Origin: Gigaspora margarita
Taxonomy: Eukaryota; Glomeromycota; Glomeromycetes; Diversisporales; Gigasporaceae
Direction of reading: 5' to 3'
Length of the DNA: 64,000 nucleotides
NCBI GenBank assembly: GCA_009809945.1
Contig: WTPW01000193.1
Coordinates: 507,360 to 571,359 of the forward strand
Under the pieces are notes generated by a model, which was not told where the DNA came from, searched no databases, and worked only from the letters and a program-made list of their open reading frames with translations. This document shows, in pieces, positions 45,194 through 55,304 of this stretch; the first letter of the stretch is position 1, and every line of letters begins with the position of its first letter. The position numbers and the translations under genes were made by a program.

Positions 45194-46446
45194 TTTTTTT
45201 TTTTTGTGTTAAGGTGAGGTCATGCCTCTGGTCTTTATTGAATATATATTGATCATTACAACATTGCTGTACAATCTTTTATATACTATCTACTTAAGCA
45301 CTGAGACTTGAACTAATTTAACCATAACCTAAACCTACCAGAACCTTCCATATTCCTATTTATATGGCTAACCTGGATTTGTACGTCCCTCTCCAACCAA
45401 CAATTGGTATTCACATGTCCGCCACTTTACCCACACTACCTAGTATCATCACTTCCAATTTGGTGTTAGTTGCCAGGTAGGTGCTTTATGCTTCCAAATT
45501 GGTGTACCTGAGTCCTCTACTAGTGTACTTCTCAGGAGTTCATATCTCAAGCCATGCAGCTTCTTCTACCATATTGGGTAAGTATCTCAAGCCTGCATGC
45601 TACCACAACTAGCTGATTTTTCTGCATCTTCGGGACCCTAGATTTAGCGTTTTGAATTCAGTAATTTGCAAATGACTGTATTTCCGCTATGGTGATGAGT
45701 GACTGAGCATGTTTCGCAAATACTTCTAGCTATCAGGTATAGTTGGATGGCATCATGAGGATCTGGCAAACCATGATGCACTCTATATGCACTTATATCT
45801 GCCTATCCTGTATTGGTAGTCCTGGCCTCCCTTAATATCTGAGGACTCCCATATGGGTACACCTAGAGCCTGTTAGGCCTTGACATACATGCCTCTATGC
45901 TTCTACTTCTTACTGGCTGGTAAGTTCTGTATTGCCCTTGTGAAGTTCACTCCAATCCCAATACCCACTACAACCTTTCTATTGGTCCTTCCTCGGTATC
46001 TCCAAACTTCCAAACCAGTTAGCCCAGAAGGGTCAGTCAGCCTGGCTTTAGATGCCGAATGGATTCCCTCCCCTTGGTACATGCTGCCGAAACACATGTC
46101 CTTTTCCTCTAGTGCAACTCTGGTGACCAGGTTGGTGGACCCTCCTCGAGGATCTTGTCGTTCAGTTCTCTGACTCCAGTTTCTGATATTCCAATTATGG
46201 TTAGCACCATCAAAGATCTTTGCTACTTCCTTACTCGGGACTTCCAAATAGGTATCCATTTTCTGATCCTTGGATTTTATGTGTGCCCGACAGTCTCATT
46301 CAAGATGGTGTACCAAAGGACCTATGAGGAGAAATGGCTACTGTAATACAGGTCTATTTTCCAAAGCGTTGGCAGTGGGATTTGAACTCTAGATCTGCTG
46401 CTTGGGATGTGACAACTTACCAACTTCTCTAAGTTGCCACACCCTG
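45194..46446 (-). mobile_element. Full-length tRNA-headed retroposon with 118-codon frame
   Basis: Read on the minus strand it begins at 46446 with a tRNA-like head (TTAGAGAAGTTGGTAAG, then GAGTTCAAATCCC) matching the 16709 element, and ends at 45194 in an A-rich tail. The 16-bp repeat TATATATCAAAAATTT / TATGTATCAAAAATTT flanks it (45178-45193 and 46447-46462; one mismatch). A frame of 118 codons (46259-45903, from ATG) includes NHNWNIRNWSQRTERQDPRG and LEVWRYRGRTNRKVVVGIG; broken equivalents lie at 29768-30070. No similarity of this peptide is known to me. At 1253 bp it is long for a SINE. Confidence 0.8.
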
Positions 46447-46799
46447 TATGTATCAAAAATTTCAAACAATTGTTTTTTATTTTTGATATTGCTTAATTAC
46501 CAATTTGGACAAGATCAGTACTATAGCTATATTATTACTATATTTGGAATTGGAAATAAACAAATATATAAACAATATATTAGTAAATCTGATGATGACC
46601 CTTATGAAAAGCTTTTGTACTAAGTAAATATTATTATTTTTTGCTCTAAATAAAATTGTAGAGCAGGTTCTTTTGCATCTACTGCCAAAAATTCATTAAA
46701 ATCAGACTTGTAGATAAGAAGATATAAATAAAAACATCTTTAAAATTCTTTAAATCATATAAAATTTTATATATACAGGCCTGATTCAGATTTTATATG

Positions 46800-47110
46800 G
46801 TTCACATTACTTATACTCATCAAAAAATGTAGATCATTCTGAAATTTTATCAGATTTAGTCATATGTCTTGGTTATTATTGGTCAAAAATTTATAGCACT
46901 TAAGAAATATTCATATTTAGTTCAAAATTTGAAAAAAATTAATTAAATTTAATCTTTAATACTTCACGAAATAACAAATTACAGAAAAAATAACCCATAA
47001 ATCTGAAAGAACAGCATTGAATTTACTATTTTTACAGTTTATATTTTTAATATCACTTAAATTAAAAGACAAGATACAATTTGAATTTATATAAATTTTC
47101 TTTGATGACT
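46800..47110 (+). repeat. Segmental duplication, copy 1
   Basis: TACTCATCAAAAAATGTAGA, GTCTTGGTTATTATTGGTCA and CTTTAATACTTCACGAAATA recur in the same order at 47600-47745 and 48366-48530. In copy 1 the two halves are contiguous. Confidence 0.65.
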
Positions 47111-47239
47111 ATAAGTGATGTAAAATATACTATCTTTGTTTATATATTTGTTTGCCCCAATTTTAAATATAGAAATATTGCTGATTTTATCCAGATTGGC
47201 AATTAACTGTTTATGCTTCTAATCTATACTAGCCAATTA

Positions 47240-47580
47240 GATATAAAATTTATATTTTATAACTAGGCATACCCAATAGCTAAAAGGTATACCCATAGGT
47301 AGTGTTGTTACTCAAACAACTCAGAAAACATTTGAACAGAATTTATTATCTATTAGCACCAAATTTTTTTTATAACCCATTTAATTATTGTTTGGAATTA
47401 AATCTTACATATATGGTTAAAATAGATTTATAAGCCAGATAAGAGTTGAACTGTCCAGCGAACTGTTTATTGAACACTGTAAAAGGCTTAGATATCAAAA
47501 ATGTACAATACTACCCATAGGCATGCTGCTAAATATGCCCAAAAGGCATACCCGTGCCTCTGTGCCTCAAACTCTAGTTT
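47240..47580. repeat. GGCATACCC word-repeat segment
   Basis: Words TAGGCATACCC, GGTATACCCATAGG, AGGCATGC and GGCATACCCGTGCC cluster at both ends of this stretch, and the right edge AACTCTAG has a hAT-like complement TAGAGTTTGAGG. The left end is not resolved. Confidence 0.35.
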
Positions 47581-47589
47581 TTAATCTAA

Positions 47590-48530
47590 ACTATAGTTCA
47601 TAGCACCTGTACTTATCAAAAAATACAGATCATTGCAAAATTTTTATTAGTTTTAGTCATGTGTCTTAGTTATTATTGGACAAAATTTGTACTACCTAAG
47701 AAATATTTATATTTAGTCCAAAATTTAAAAATTAATTAAGAGTAGAGAGTATATAGATCATTTCTATTATTAAATAAGTGACAAAATTTTTTTACTATAG
47801 TTAAAAACTTCTACATATAAAAATTAACTTTTTACTATATAAATTGATATTTATGTACTTAATAAAATAGTTTATAATAAAAAATTACACATATCCTAAA
47901 AATTTTATTAATTTTACAAAGTTTTTATAGTTTCAACTCCTGTAGGGGTTGGTGTTTAAAATTCAAAAAAAAATTTACTTGCACAAATTAACAATTTTGT
48001 ATAACAGAATAAATTTATTATAAAAATTTACATGTGCAAGATCATTTTTCTTGCATATTAAAAAACTTACTTGCACTGTGCATGCATGTGCAAGCCAATT
48101 TTAAATCCTGGTGGGTAATCACAAATTGGCCAATCAAATCATGTGAAAACAATAAGTAAAACAGGGTTGCAAAGATAAACCAACTATATCTTATAATCTA
48201 GTAGACTAATTTTAATGATTCAACCACTATTAGAATCAGAAATACCTCCTCTACAATTTTCTTTAGAAATTTAAAAAGGTTACTTAATAAAAATTTCTTT
48301 ATTGTTAAATATAAATTTTTAGCATCTAGTTTATTAATAGAAATGATCTATATATCTTGATCCTTAACTTAAACCTTTAATACTTCACAAAATAACAAAT
48401 TACAGAAAAATTAACTATAAATCTGAAAATGCAGTATTGAATTTACTATTTTTACAGTTTATATTTTTAATATCACTTAAATTAGAAGACAAGATGCTAT
48501 TTGGATTTATATGAACTTTCTTTTAAGTAG
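47590..48530 (+). repeat. Segmental duplication, copy 2, split by an insertion
   Basis: It matches 46800-47110 except that about 620 bp (47745-48365) separate the two halves. Copy 1 therefore gives the pre-insertion arrangement. The stretch 48530-48850 has no recognisable gene. Confidence 0.6.
47745..48365. mobile_element. Inserted element with inverted ends, possible TTAA target
   Basis: GAGTATATAGATCATTTCTA near the left end faces the complement of TAGAAATGATCTATATATCT near the right end. The joint sequence is TTAA on both sides, as in piggyBac-type insertions, but TTAA is common in such AT-rich DNA. The boundaries are fixed by comparison with 46800-47110. Confidence 0.5.
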
Positions 48531-48953
48531 CATGAACTATAGGAATTGCTTAATTTACTTTAAAAAATTTAATGTTAGATTTTTCAATAAACCTGCTATA
48601 TTTAATAATTTAGCAACTATTTATAGTTTCTATAGTTATAATAAAAAAAATTTCACCTACTAAGTAAGGTACCTCTAGAGTAAATTATTTGAAATTATTT
48701 TGTATAGTAACTGTTGATGCTTCTTTGAAGATAAAGATGAGTTAATTTTTTTTTACTTATAAAATATCATATTTCTAAAAAGTACTTCAAACTGTATAAA
48801 TTTATAGAAAATGGTTCTTCAAAATAGAATTAAATAATCTATATATGTTGTGACTAGGGTCCCATAATTTGATTTGATCTTTTAATATTTGAATCAAATA
48901 TTTTATCAAATTCAAATTCAAATTTGATAATATTGATTTGATCAAATTTAAAT

Positions 48954-49643
48954 TAGTGTTACAAATCGAAGTTAGAAAAATTGATTAGTTGATTAGTTGA
49001 CAATTATTGATTGAATTTTTTGGATACCAACTAAGCAATTAATCGATTTGCAACTAATTGATTAAAGAATTAATTATTAATCAATTAAAAAATTAATAAA
49101 TTAATTAGTGAATAAGTTGCAATTAATTGATTAATCGATTAATCAATTAGTTGCAACTTACAATTAAGAAAAAATGTGTTTGTCACTGGCGGTGACAGTC
49201 ACCAGAGCATGATCGACCAATTCGATTGTATAACATTATGATCAAAACAAAACAAAGCATCAAAACTTACTATCATTAGGGTCAGGGTTAGAGCTATAGT
49301 TAGGGTTCGGGTTAAGCTTTGGATATAGTAAAATTTTTCTAGGAATTTTTTTTCGCATAAAAAAAAGTAGGTACATAGACAAAATTTTAAGTTAGATGTG
49401 ATTTTTCAAAAAAATCAAAGTTTTTGCATTTTTCACATTACACATGATCCTTTGATCTAATTGGTCGATCACACTCTAGTGACTGTCACCGCCAGTAACA
49501 AATAGATTCACCCTACAATTAATTGGTTAATCAATTAATTGATTAGTTGCAACTTGATTAATCGATTAATCAATTAATTACAACTAATTGCCAAATAATT
49601 GAGCAACTAATTGATTGAAAAAATTTTGTCATTTGTATCACTA
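48954..49643. mobile_element. hAT-like element, word TTAATCGATTAATCAA, exact 8-bp TSD
   Basis: It starts TAGTGTTACAAATCGAAG and ends as the complement of TAGTGATACAAATGACAA. The octamer atttaaat is present exactly on both sides (48946-48953 and 49644-49651). Both subterminal regions are runs of TTAATCGATTAATCAATTAG words. The middle is occupied by a further inverted-repeat element. Confidence 0.82.
49176..49505. mobile_element. Innermost nested element, TIR TTTGTCACTGGCGGTGACAG
   Basis: The left TTTGTCACTGGCGGTGACAG with following TCACCAGAGCATGATCGACC is the inverted complement of the right end (49467-49503) over about 45 bases. It contains CTGGCGGTGACAGTCAC at each end and no gene. It occupies the centre of the 48954-49643 element, so three insertions are stacked here. 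Confidence 0.65.
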
Positions 49644-49983
49644 ATTTAAATATGACAAATTTGATTTGATTTGATAAATATTTGATTTGAACTGAAAAAT
49701 TACTTTTAAAATTCAAATTCAAATTCAAATATTTGAATCAAATCAAATTTAAATCTGAGTCAATTTGATTTGATCAAATTCAAATTGATCTAATATTTGA
49801 ATTTGAGGAACCCTAGTTAATTGGGTATAGTTATGAAATTTTTTTATTATCATTTTATCCTTGTTTCCATTTTTAGCTTCTATTTTAGTCAATATGTATA
49901 TTTAGTAAGACTTAAGGAGTTGATATAGCCCCTCTGAATATAGTATTGTAGTTTCTTAATATAGTCAATTATTACCCATTGTA

Positions 49984-50320
49984 CCCAAATTCGGAAAATA
50001 GATAAGTGGGATAAGTTAATTTGTTTGATATATTGAATTTGTTTGATATGGGGACCCATAGCAAAAGGTGGTGATGGGTCAAAAAAAATTTTTTTGTAAA
50101 AACTTTATTTTCGCAAAAATTAGAACACAATATTAAAAAAACAAAGAAAAAAATTTTTAGTCCATCATCACCTTTTTGTTGTGGGGCCCCTCATATATCG
50201 AATTTATTTGATATATCGAATTTATTTGATATATCAGATTTATTTGATATATTGTATCGAATTTATTTGATACATCGAATTTATCTAATATATCGAATTT
50301 ATCTAATATACCGAACCTGG
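49984..50320. mobile_element. TA-flanked element with ATATCGAATTTATTTGAT array
   Basis: The ends CCCAAATTCGGAAAATAGAT and the complement of CTAATATACCGAACCTGG agree in spacing, with TA on both sides. The right half is about eight copies of an 18-bp unit ATATCGAATTTATTTGAT. Within it 50048-50195 is a further inverted repeat (GGGGACCCATAGCAAAAGG against CCTTTTTGTTGTGGGGCCCC). Confidence 0.55.
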
Positions 50321-50339
50321 TAACTTGTTAGAATGTAGT

Positions 50340-50790
50340 AGAATTGGCGAAAAGTTCATTAAGAGACGCATAATACAAACAGCATAAATATGATGTCTTT
50401 TGTCTTCACAATAAAGTAGAGCTTGAGAGCTTGAAGCTTATGACAAGGTCAGATAGAGTTCAACGCCGTTAAGTGATAACCTTCGAAATTAGAGTAGAAG
50501 TGTTAGCTCTAGTAATTATCACGAAAGAACCTTGAATCAATAAATTGTTATGATTATAAATGATAACCGCCGATAAGTGAAATTCGTATTAAAGTCTAAT
50601 CCCGTGATCTCATATTAAAGTATCGTGACTTGTATAGAGCTTTTTAGACCCTAGTTCCTTGAGCCAAGTCTATCCACGCCTCAATCGAAGCTTTACAATT
50701 ATTAGGGTTGAATTAGAGTAGTTTGGTTGGTTTTAGTAGTTCATAGTTTTGATGTTTAGACGTAGGGCATTATGTTCATTCTTACAACGT
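50340..50790. other. Spacer of more balanced base composition, no gene identified
   Basis: The stretch is less AT-rich than its surroundings (for example GTCAGATAGAGTTCAACGCC) but contains no long frame in either direction. It could be an eroded gene or untranslated sequence; I cannot identify it. Confidence 0.35.
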
Positions 50791-50795
50791 GCGTA

Positions 50796-50950
50796 CTAGG
50801 GTGGTGGTAATTCAACCAAGTAATCAAAACTATGTCAGCAATATTAGTAATTTTAGATTTCGTCATTGAAATTAAATGATCAATTATAATATCTTTTTAT
50901 ATTAAATGCATGTAATTACACAAAAAGCACAAAATTTTAACGATTCACCA
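50796..50950. mobile_element. Partial copy of the 9659-9922 MITE
   Basis: TAGGGTGGTGGTAATTCAAC, ATCAAAACTATGTCAGCAAT and CACAAAATTTTAACGATTC follow the order of 9670-9815. The right part is not present. Confidence 0.5.
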
Positions 50951-51404
50951 GAATATTGAGCTTCTTTTTATAATTTCTTTTTTGAGTGAGAACTATTTGT
51001 AAGAATTATTTCCAAAAAGTTACGGTCGACTTTCTGCAAAAGGTTTAATAAAATTTTTGTTTGTACTTACTGGACATAATTTTTTTAATAAAATTTATAT
51101 ATTCTATTAATCGAAGACTCAAAACTTACATATTAACAAAATATTTTTTGTTTCCTGTCATGCTATAAACAACCTATGAAAATTTCCAGCCAATTCATTG
51201 CTTTTTTAATGTGTTGAATCACTTTGAAAAAAAATTTTAATAATATATTTATCGCTATTACATAAGGTCGTTCGAAGTTGATTCTTCGGTTAACATCACT
51301 TTCTAGGACTTTTGGGGGGTTGAACATATAAAAATGATCAAATATTGGCCAATTTCATTGGTCGATGTAAATCAGATGATTGATGTATTTGAGACGAATT
51401 TTTT

Positions 51405-51625
51405 TTCACTTGGTTGTAGACCATTTTGAGCGCAATTTTTTTTTTTTTTCACTATTAAATACGACGTAGACCAAGTTGTATAGCTATTTTTTTTCACTAT
51501 TAAGTACGACGTAGATCATTTTGAGACCAAGTCGTCCATTTTTGAGTTTAAGACAAATATTTCTTTTTTCACTATTAAGTACGACGTAGGACCAAGTCGT
51601 CCATTTTGAGTTTAAGACGATTTAT
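51405..51625 (+). repeat. Three-copy repeat, TTCACTATTAAGTACGACGTAG
   Basis: The segment TTCACTATTAAGTACGACGT occurs at about 51448, 51497 and 51567, each followed by AGACCAAGTCGTCCATTTT or a variant. It lies about 330 bp upstream of the Zn-cluster gene and outside the region conserved between its two copies. Confidence 0.6.
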
Positions 51626-51785
51626 GCTAAAAATGTATAATCTGAATCGATTACCGTTTTACAGGAAGGTTGAATTTCCATTTCCAGGAACGCTTTTTAT
51701 AATAAACAGATCAGCACCGGTGTTTCCATTTTTAATATTTCTACTATTGTGCCACAATGTACATAAATAAAATTAAATATATTAT

Positions 51786-51949
51786 CTTGTATACTAAAAA
51801 AATTGCGAAATTCAAATATAAATATCTGTATTTTTAAGAATAATACATAAAGTTTTATAACATATTTTTCATACCTTTTGATTAAAAATACAAAATATCT
51901 GTTGTCGCCAACATCCGCGTCTATAATAATATTTATTGAATAATCAATT
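51786..51949 (+). promoter_or_regulatory. Conserved upstream region of Zn-cluster gene 1
   Basis: The 160 bases before the start codon are conserved with those before the second gene (62480-62320, minus strand). Shared elements in order are TTCAAATATAAATATCTGTA, ACATAAAGTTTTA, CATACCTT, ACATCCGCGTCTATAATA and TATTTATTGA. CTATAATAATA about 30 bases before ATG is a candidate core promoter. Conservation outside the coding frame may reflect either a recent duplication or constraint. Confidence 0.55.
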
Positions 51950-52681
51950 ATGTCTTTTCAACGACAAAAACAAAAACAACAGAAACGACGAGGTTTTTAT
52001 ATGACTAGGGCATGTACAAATTGCCAGAAAAAACATGCAAAATGCTCTGGAGGTGCAATGTGTAAACGTTGTACACTACGTAATCTTGAATGTACTTTTA
52101 TTGATTCAGGTAAAAAACGCGGACCGAAGACGGATAGTAAATACTCAGTACAGGCTTATGCTCCTAACAGTTCTGAAAATGGCTTTGATGGGATATCTAT
52201 GTTTTCTTCCGCAACCCCTAAACCTGTGCAAGGTCATGCATCGACACTATCTCTATCTGGATGCCTTCAACAACAACCAATTAATGTTGATGATGTTACT
52301 TTTTATTCTGACTTCTCTGATCTAGAACAGGTCTATATTCTCAACAATTTTGAAAATGACATTGATGGAACATCTATGCCATATTCTATGATCCCTAATC
52401 TCGTGCAGGGTCATGCATCGATTCTATCTTTATCTGAATATCCTCAACAACAATTAGATAATGTTGATGATGTTACTCTTTATTCTGAATCCTATGAAGA
52501 AACAATCACCAATGCTTTTCAAAATGTTAGACCCTTTTCTTATCAAACGCACATCTACACCGGATGCACTATGCAAAACAATAATTTTACGAATAACACA
52601 TATAATAATAATAGTAATAATTTCTTTTTATATGATGATTTATTTTCTGATAATAACTTTATTCCATCATTCCACAATTAA
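51950..52681 (+). CDS. Small Zn(2)Cys(6) binuclear-cluster protein 1
   Basis: An intact 243-codon frame without an intron. Residues 21-48 form a complete fungal Zn(2)Cys(6) cluster with spacing C-x2-C-x6-C-x5-C-x2-C-x6-C (ACTNCQKKHAKC, then MCKRCTLRNLEC), preceded by a Gln/Lys/Arg-rich N-terminus and followed by a basic linker KKRGPK. The rest holds two tandem copies of a 45-residue repeat (about 78-122 and 138-182; QGHASTLSLSGCLQQQ and QGHASILSLSEYPQQQ, each followed by a VDDVT motif), and an Asn-rich C-terminus. The fungal middle homology region of large Zn-cluster regulators is absent. The likely role is sequence-specific DNA binding in the nucleus; its targets are unknown. The start is supported by the matching ATG of the 62-kb paralogue. 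Paralogue: 62319-61606. Confidence 0.85.
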   Translation: MSFQRQKQKQQKRRGFYMTRACTNCQKKHAKCSGGAMCKRCTLRNLECTFIDSGKKRGPKTDSKYSVQAYAPNSSENGFDGISMFSSATPKPVQGHASTLSLSGCLQQQPINVDDVTFYSDFSDLEQVYILNNFENDIDGTSMPYSMIPNLVQGHASILSLSEYPQQQLDNVDDVTLYSESYEETITNAFQNVRPFSYQTHIYTGCTMQNNNFTNNTYNNNSNNFFLYDDLFSDNNFIPSFHN

Positions 52682-52880
52682 AACATTTTGCTTTTGACAT
52701 CCCACTTGAAGTCGTTAATACGTACAAAAATTTTTATTCAATTAAGCGTAATTCTTTTATTTCTTATATCTATTATAGTTTAAATGATTTTGCGAGTAGG
52801 GCATTAATTATTTAAGTGTATATAACATAAATAGTTCGGTTCTAAGAAACAAATGTTATGTATATGATGTTTTATTATTA
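52682..52880 (+). promoter_or_regulatory. 3' flank conserved with the 62-kb paralogue
   Basis: TTTTGCGAGTAGGGCATTAA and TAGTTCGGTTCTAAGAAACA with the following AATGTTAT match the 3' side of the minus-strand gene (61500-61440 on the complement). This shows that the duplicated unit is at least about 1.1 kb and includes the 3' untranslated region. No terminator function is proven. Confidence 0.55.
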
Positions 52881-54250
52881 TTTTTGTTATTTTACTTTCT
52901 TACCTAGAGTGAATAAAATTAACCAATATAAGTATAAACTCTCAAAACTGATACTGTCAATCTGTTATTGTCAAATTTGATACTGTAAAATCTGATAAAA
53001 AATTAGTCTATCAGGTCTGCTTCTTTTTATAAATCTAATAGTTTATAATGTTTTCAAATCTGATACCTCTCAAGACCCATCCACCATGCATACCGGTTTT
53101 AATAATTGGACTTAGTTGCCGCTCAGAAATTTTTTTTACTCAATGATTCTGCAGCTTCATTAGTAAATTTCGCGTAATTTTGGCCTAATTCTTTTTTTGC
53201 CGCGCATTTTTTATGTGGCACCTAGAATAATTGATTGGAGCCATATTGCGCATTCATTATATCTCGCTCTCCGATCAACCGTTACACCTCTCTTGTATAA
53301 TCTCCTTCTCTCCACATATTACCTTAGGTATTATATAATTTACCTTGAAATGTTTGAAAAACACCGGGAGACACGGTATGTAGCGTAGTATGTACAGAAA
53401 ATCAATGTTTGGAAATTTTGACTTATACAGATATTATTGACAACTGCTTATTATTTATTGAAAATAAACAAGTAAATGTTATGATTAAAAACTTTATAAA
53501 AAATAGTTCTGAAACCAATAAAACTTGCTTGTTAAATCATATCATAATTTGTATATTTGAAAATGACTACATTTTGATTGGTTTCTTTTTTTTTGATATA
53601 CTTACTAGTTTAATAAATTTAAGAATATGTGCTTAAATTGAAATTATAAGGTTATGATCAACGTTTAGATTTCACATTTAGCCATTTTAAAAAACAATAT
53701 TTGAAATTTAATAGCGCATAAATCTCCATGATATTCTAAACTTATGGCTGCTAGTTTTCTACTTATTATACCATTATCTATATAGCTTACCAATTATTAA
53801 ATAAATATATTTTAAAGTCCAAATATTTTATTAAATTTAAATTGTACAAAAATTGATACTTTAAATTTATTGTAAAAAAAAAAAGTATACTATATTATAT
53901 TGTAAAGTTTAAGGTAAGAGTATTATTAGAAATTAAGATAAGGTTAGTATTAAGAATTAAAATCTAAGTTAATATAAGATTTATTGAATTATGACCATTT
54001 TACTTAGAACACTAAGTGTTAATGATTTAGTTTTTAGGATCTGGCACTGTGAAGTTGAACATTACTAATGTGCTTTAGTAAACTCATAAACCAATATTGC
54101 AAAAAAAGAGAAAAATTGTCAACTTTTTGAAAAAACTTCCTTTTTTTGCATAAATTAATTTAGAAAAATATCACACTAGATTTATTTTTACTTAAAACAC
54201 TAAAGTAATTTTACATATTAATAAAACTTGAAATATAGTTCTTTAAAGTT
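52881..54250. other. Spacer with possible short gene fragments
   Basis: From 53140 to 53400 the sequence is less AT-rich, with a pyrimidine-rich stretch (TCTCCTTCTCTCC) ahead of an ATG at 53350 whose frame stops after 12 codons, next to a GTATGT splice-donor-like motif. A 75-codon frame follows (53409-53636) but starts with TTG and has no recognised similarity. I could not build a consistent spliced gene. The remainder is AT-rich without features. Confidence 0.3.
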
Positions 54251-54256
54251 AGCATA

Positions 54257-54519
54257 AGTACCATAGTGATGGCACAAAAATTAGTCGGTCCCGTGATCAT
54301 CGGCACAATCGATCAAAACTTAAACTCGGACAAATACCTAAGACAAGTTGACATAACTGATATTTCGTTAATATTAAAAATAACATAACATTAAGAAAAT
54401 TTTTTCATAGAATATGATTGGATGAAGATCTTGTGTAAGATCCCTTGGCTCGATAGGGAGCACCGATCAGCTCGAATATCCCGGGATCGACTAATTTTTG
54501 CGCCATGATTATGGTACTA
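54257..54519. mobile_element. MITE with AGTACCATAGTGATGGC ends
   Basis: AGTACCATAGTGATGGCACA, AAAAATTAGTCGGTCCCGTG at the left are the inverted complement of GGGATCGACTAATTTTTGCG, CCATGATTATGGTACT at the right, giving arms of about 45 bases. The inside has no gene. GATCAATTTTTGCCCCATGA near 3042 resembles one arm. Confidence 0.6.
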
Positions 54520-55141
54520 GAGAATAGTTTATACGAAATTTTGCGTAAGTATTTTTTGGTAGAACCCAAAGAGTGTTTTATAAACAAAACTTTGAGTTAT
54601 TAAATGTACTTGTATATTATGCAAATAGAACTTACCTTCTTATAATTAATTATAAAATTATAATATAAAAATTGATTGTTCGATGCTTTTTTTTTTGCTA
54701 GGTTTTCTCTTTTTTGAAACACGAAACAATTAGTTCGGTTTTTTAAAAATTTATTTTAAGTTAAATTAAATTTTTGGTTTAAAAATTATATATCTTCACA
54801 TATACACTTAGTTTAAACTTATTTTTTTCTGTAAATTTCAAATTTTAAAATCATTTGCAATGTAAATTAGCTCAAAATTTAATAATAAACATCTAGTATA
54901 CTGTACATAATATTATCTTAATGCTTTTTTTAATAAAAATATATCGATATAATTTTAAATTACAGTATTAACTAAATATAACAATTATAAGTCGCAATGC
55001 AATGCAATTGACCTGTACGCTTTCAACGATATTTCGCAGATTAATCATATGAGCAGACCGAATATTTTATAGGTTAAAAATATAAACTATAATGTCTTTC
55101 GGACCCTAGAACCTGGGACTTGCATCATGATTAGCATAATG

Positions 55142-55304
55142 AAATATTTTAGGGCGTACATCGGTTTCGTGTAACTTCACGTACATCAAATTTTTTCCCA
55201 ATGAATATTTTCAAATTTTGGGGGCACAGCAATTTTTACTGGCTGATGTACATAGTACGTATTATACGTGATATTACACGAAACCGATGTGCGCAAATAT
55301 TTTA
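55142..55304. mobile_element. Small inverted-repeat element with 10-bp TSD (Mutator-like)
   Basis: The decamer aaatatttta lies exactly on both sides (55142-55151 and 55295-55304). The 143-bp element has ends GGGCGTACATCGGTTTCGTG and the complement of ACGAAACCGATGTGCGC, with TCACGTA next to each. A target duplication of 9-10 bases is typical of Mutator-like elements. No coding sequence is present. Confidence 0.65.

Larger units (their letters stand above)
48855..49815. mobile_element. hAT-like element, word CAAATTTGAAT, host of two nested elements
   Basis: The ends TAGGGTCCCATAATTTGA and the complement of AAATTTGAGGAACCCTA-like text (TAGGGTTCCTCAAATTCAA) are followed by AATTTGAATC words on both sides (48875-48950 and 49655-49800). 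The octamers gttgtgac and gttaattg share only three bases, so the target duplication is not proven. The element is interrupted by 48954-49643. Confidence 0.62.

Noticed and set aside
53350..53636. Two-exon gene starting at ATG 53350 with a GTATGT donor
   Set aside because: Joining to the acceptor at 53430 gives an immediate stop, and no other in-frame acceptor was found.
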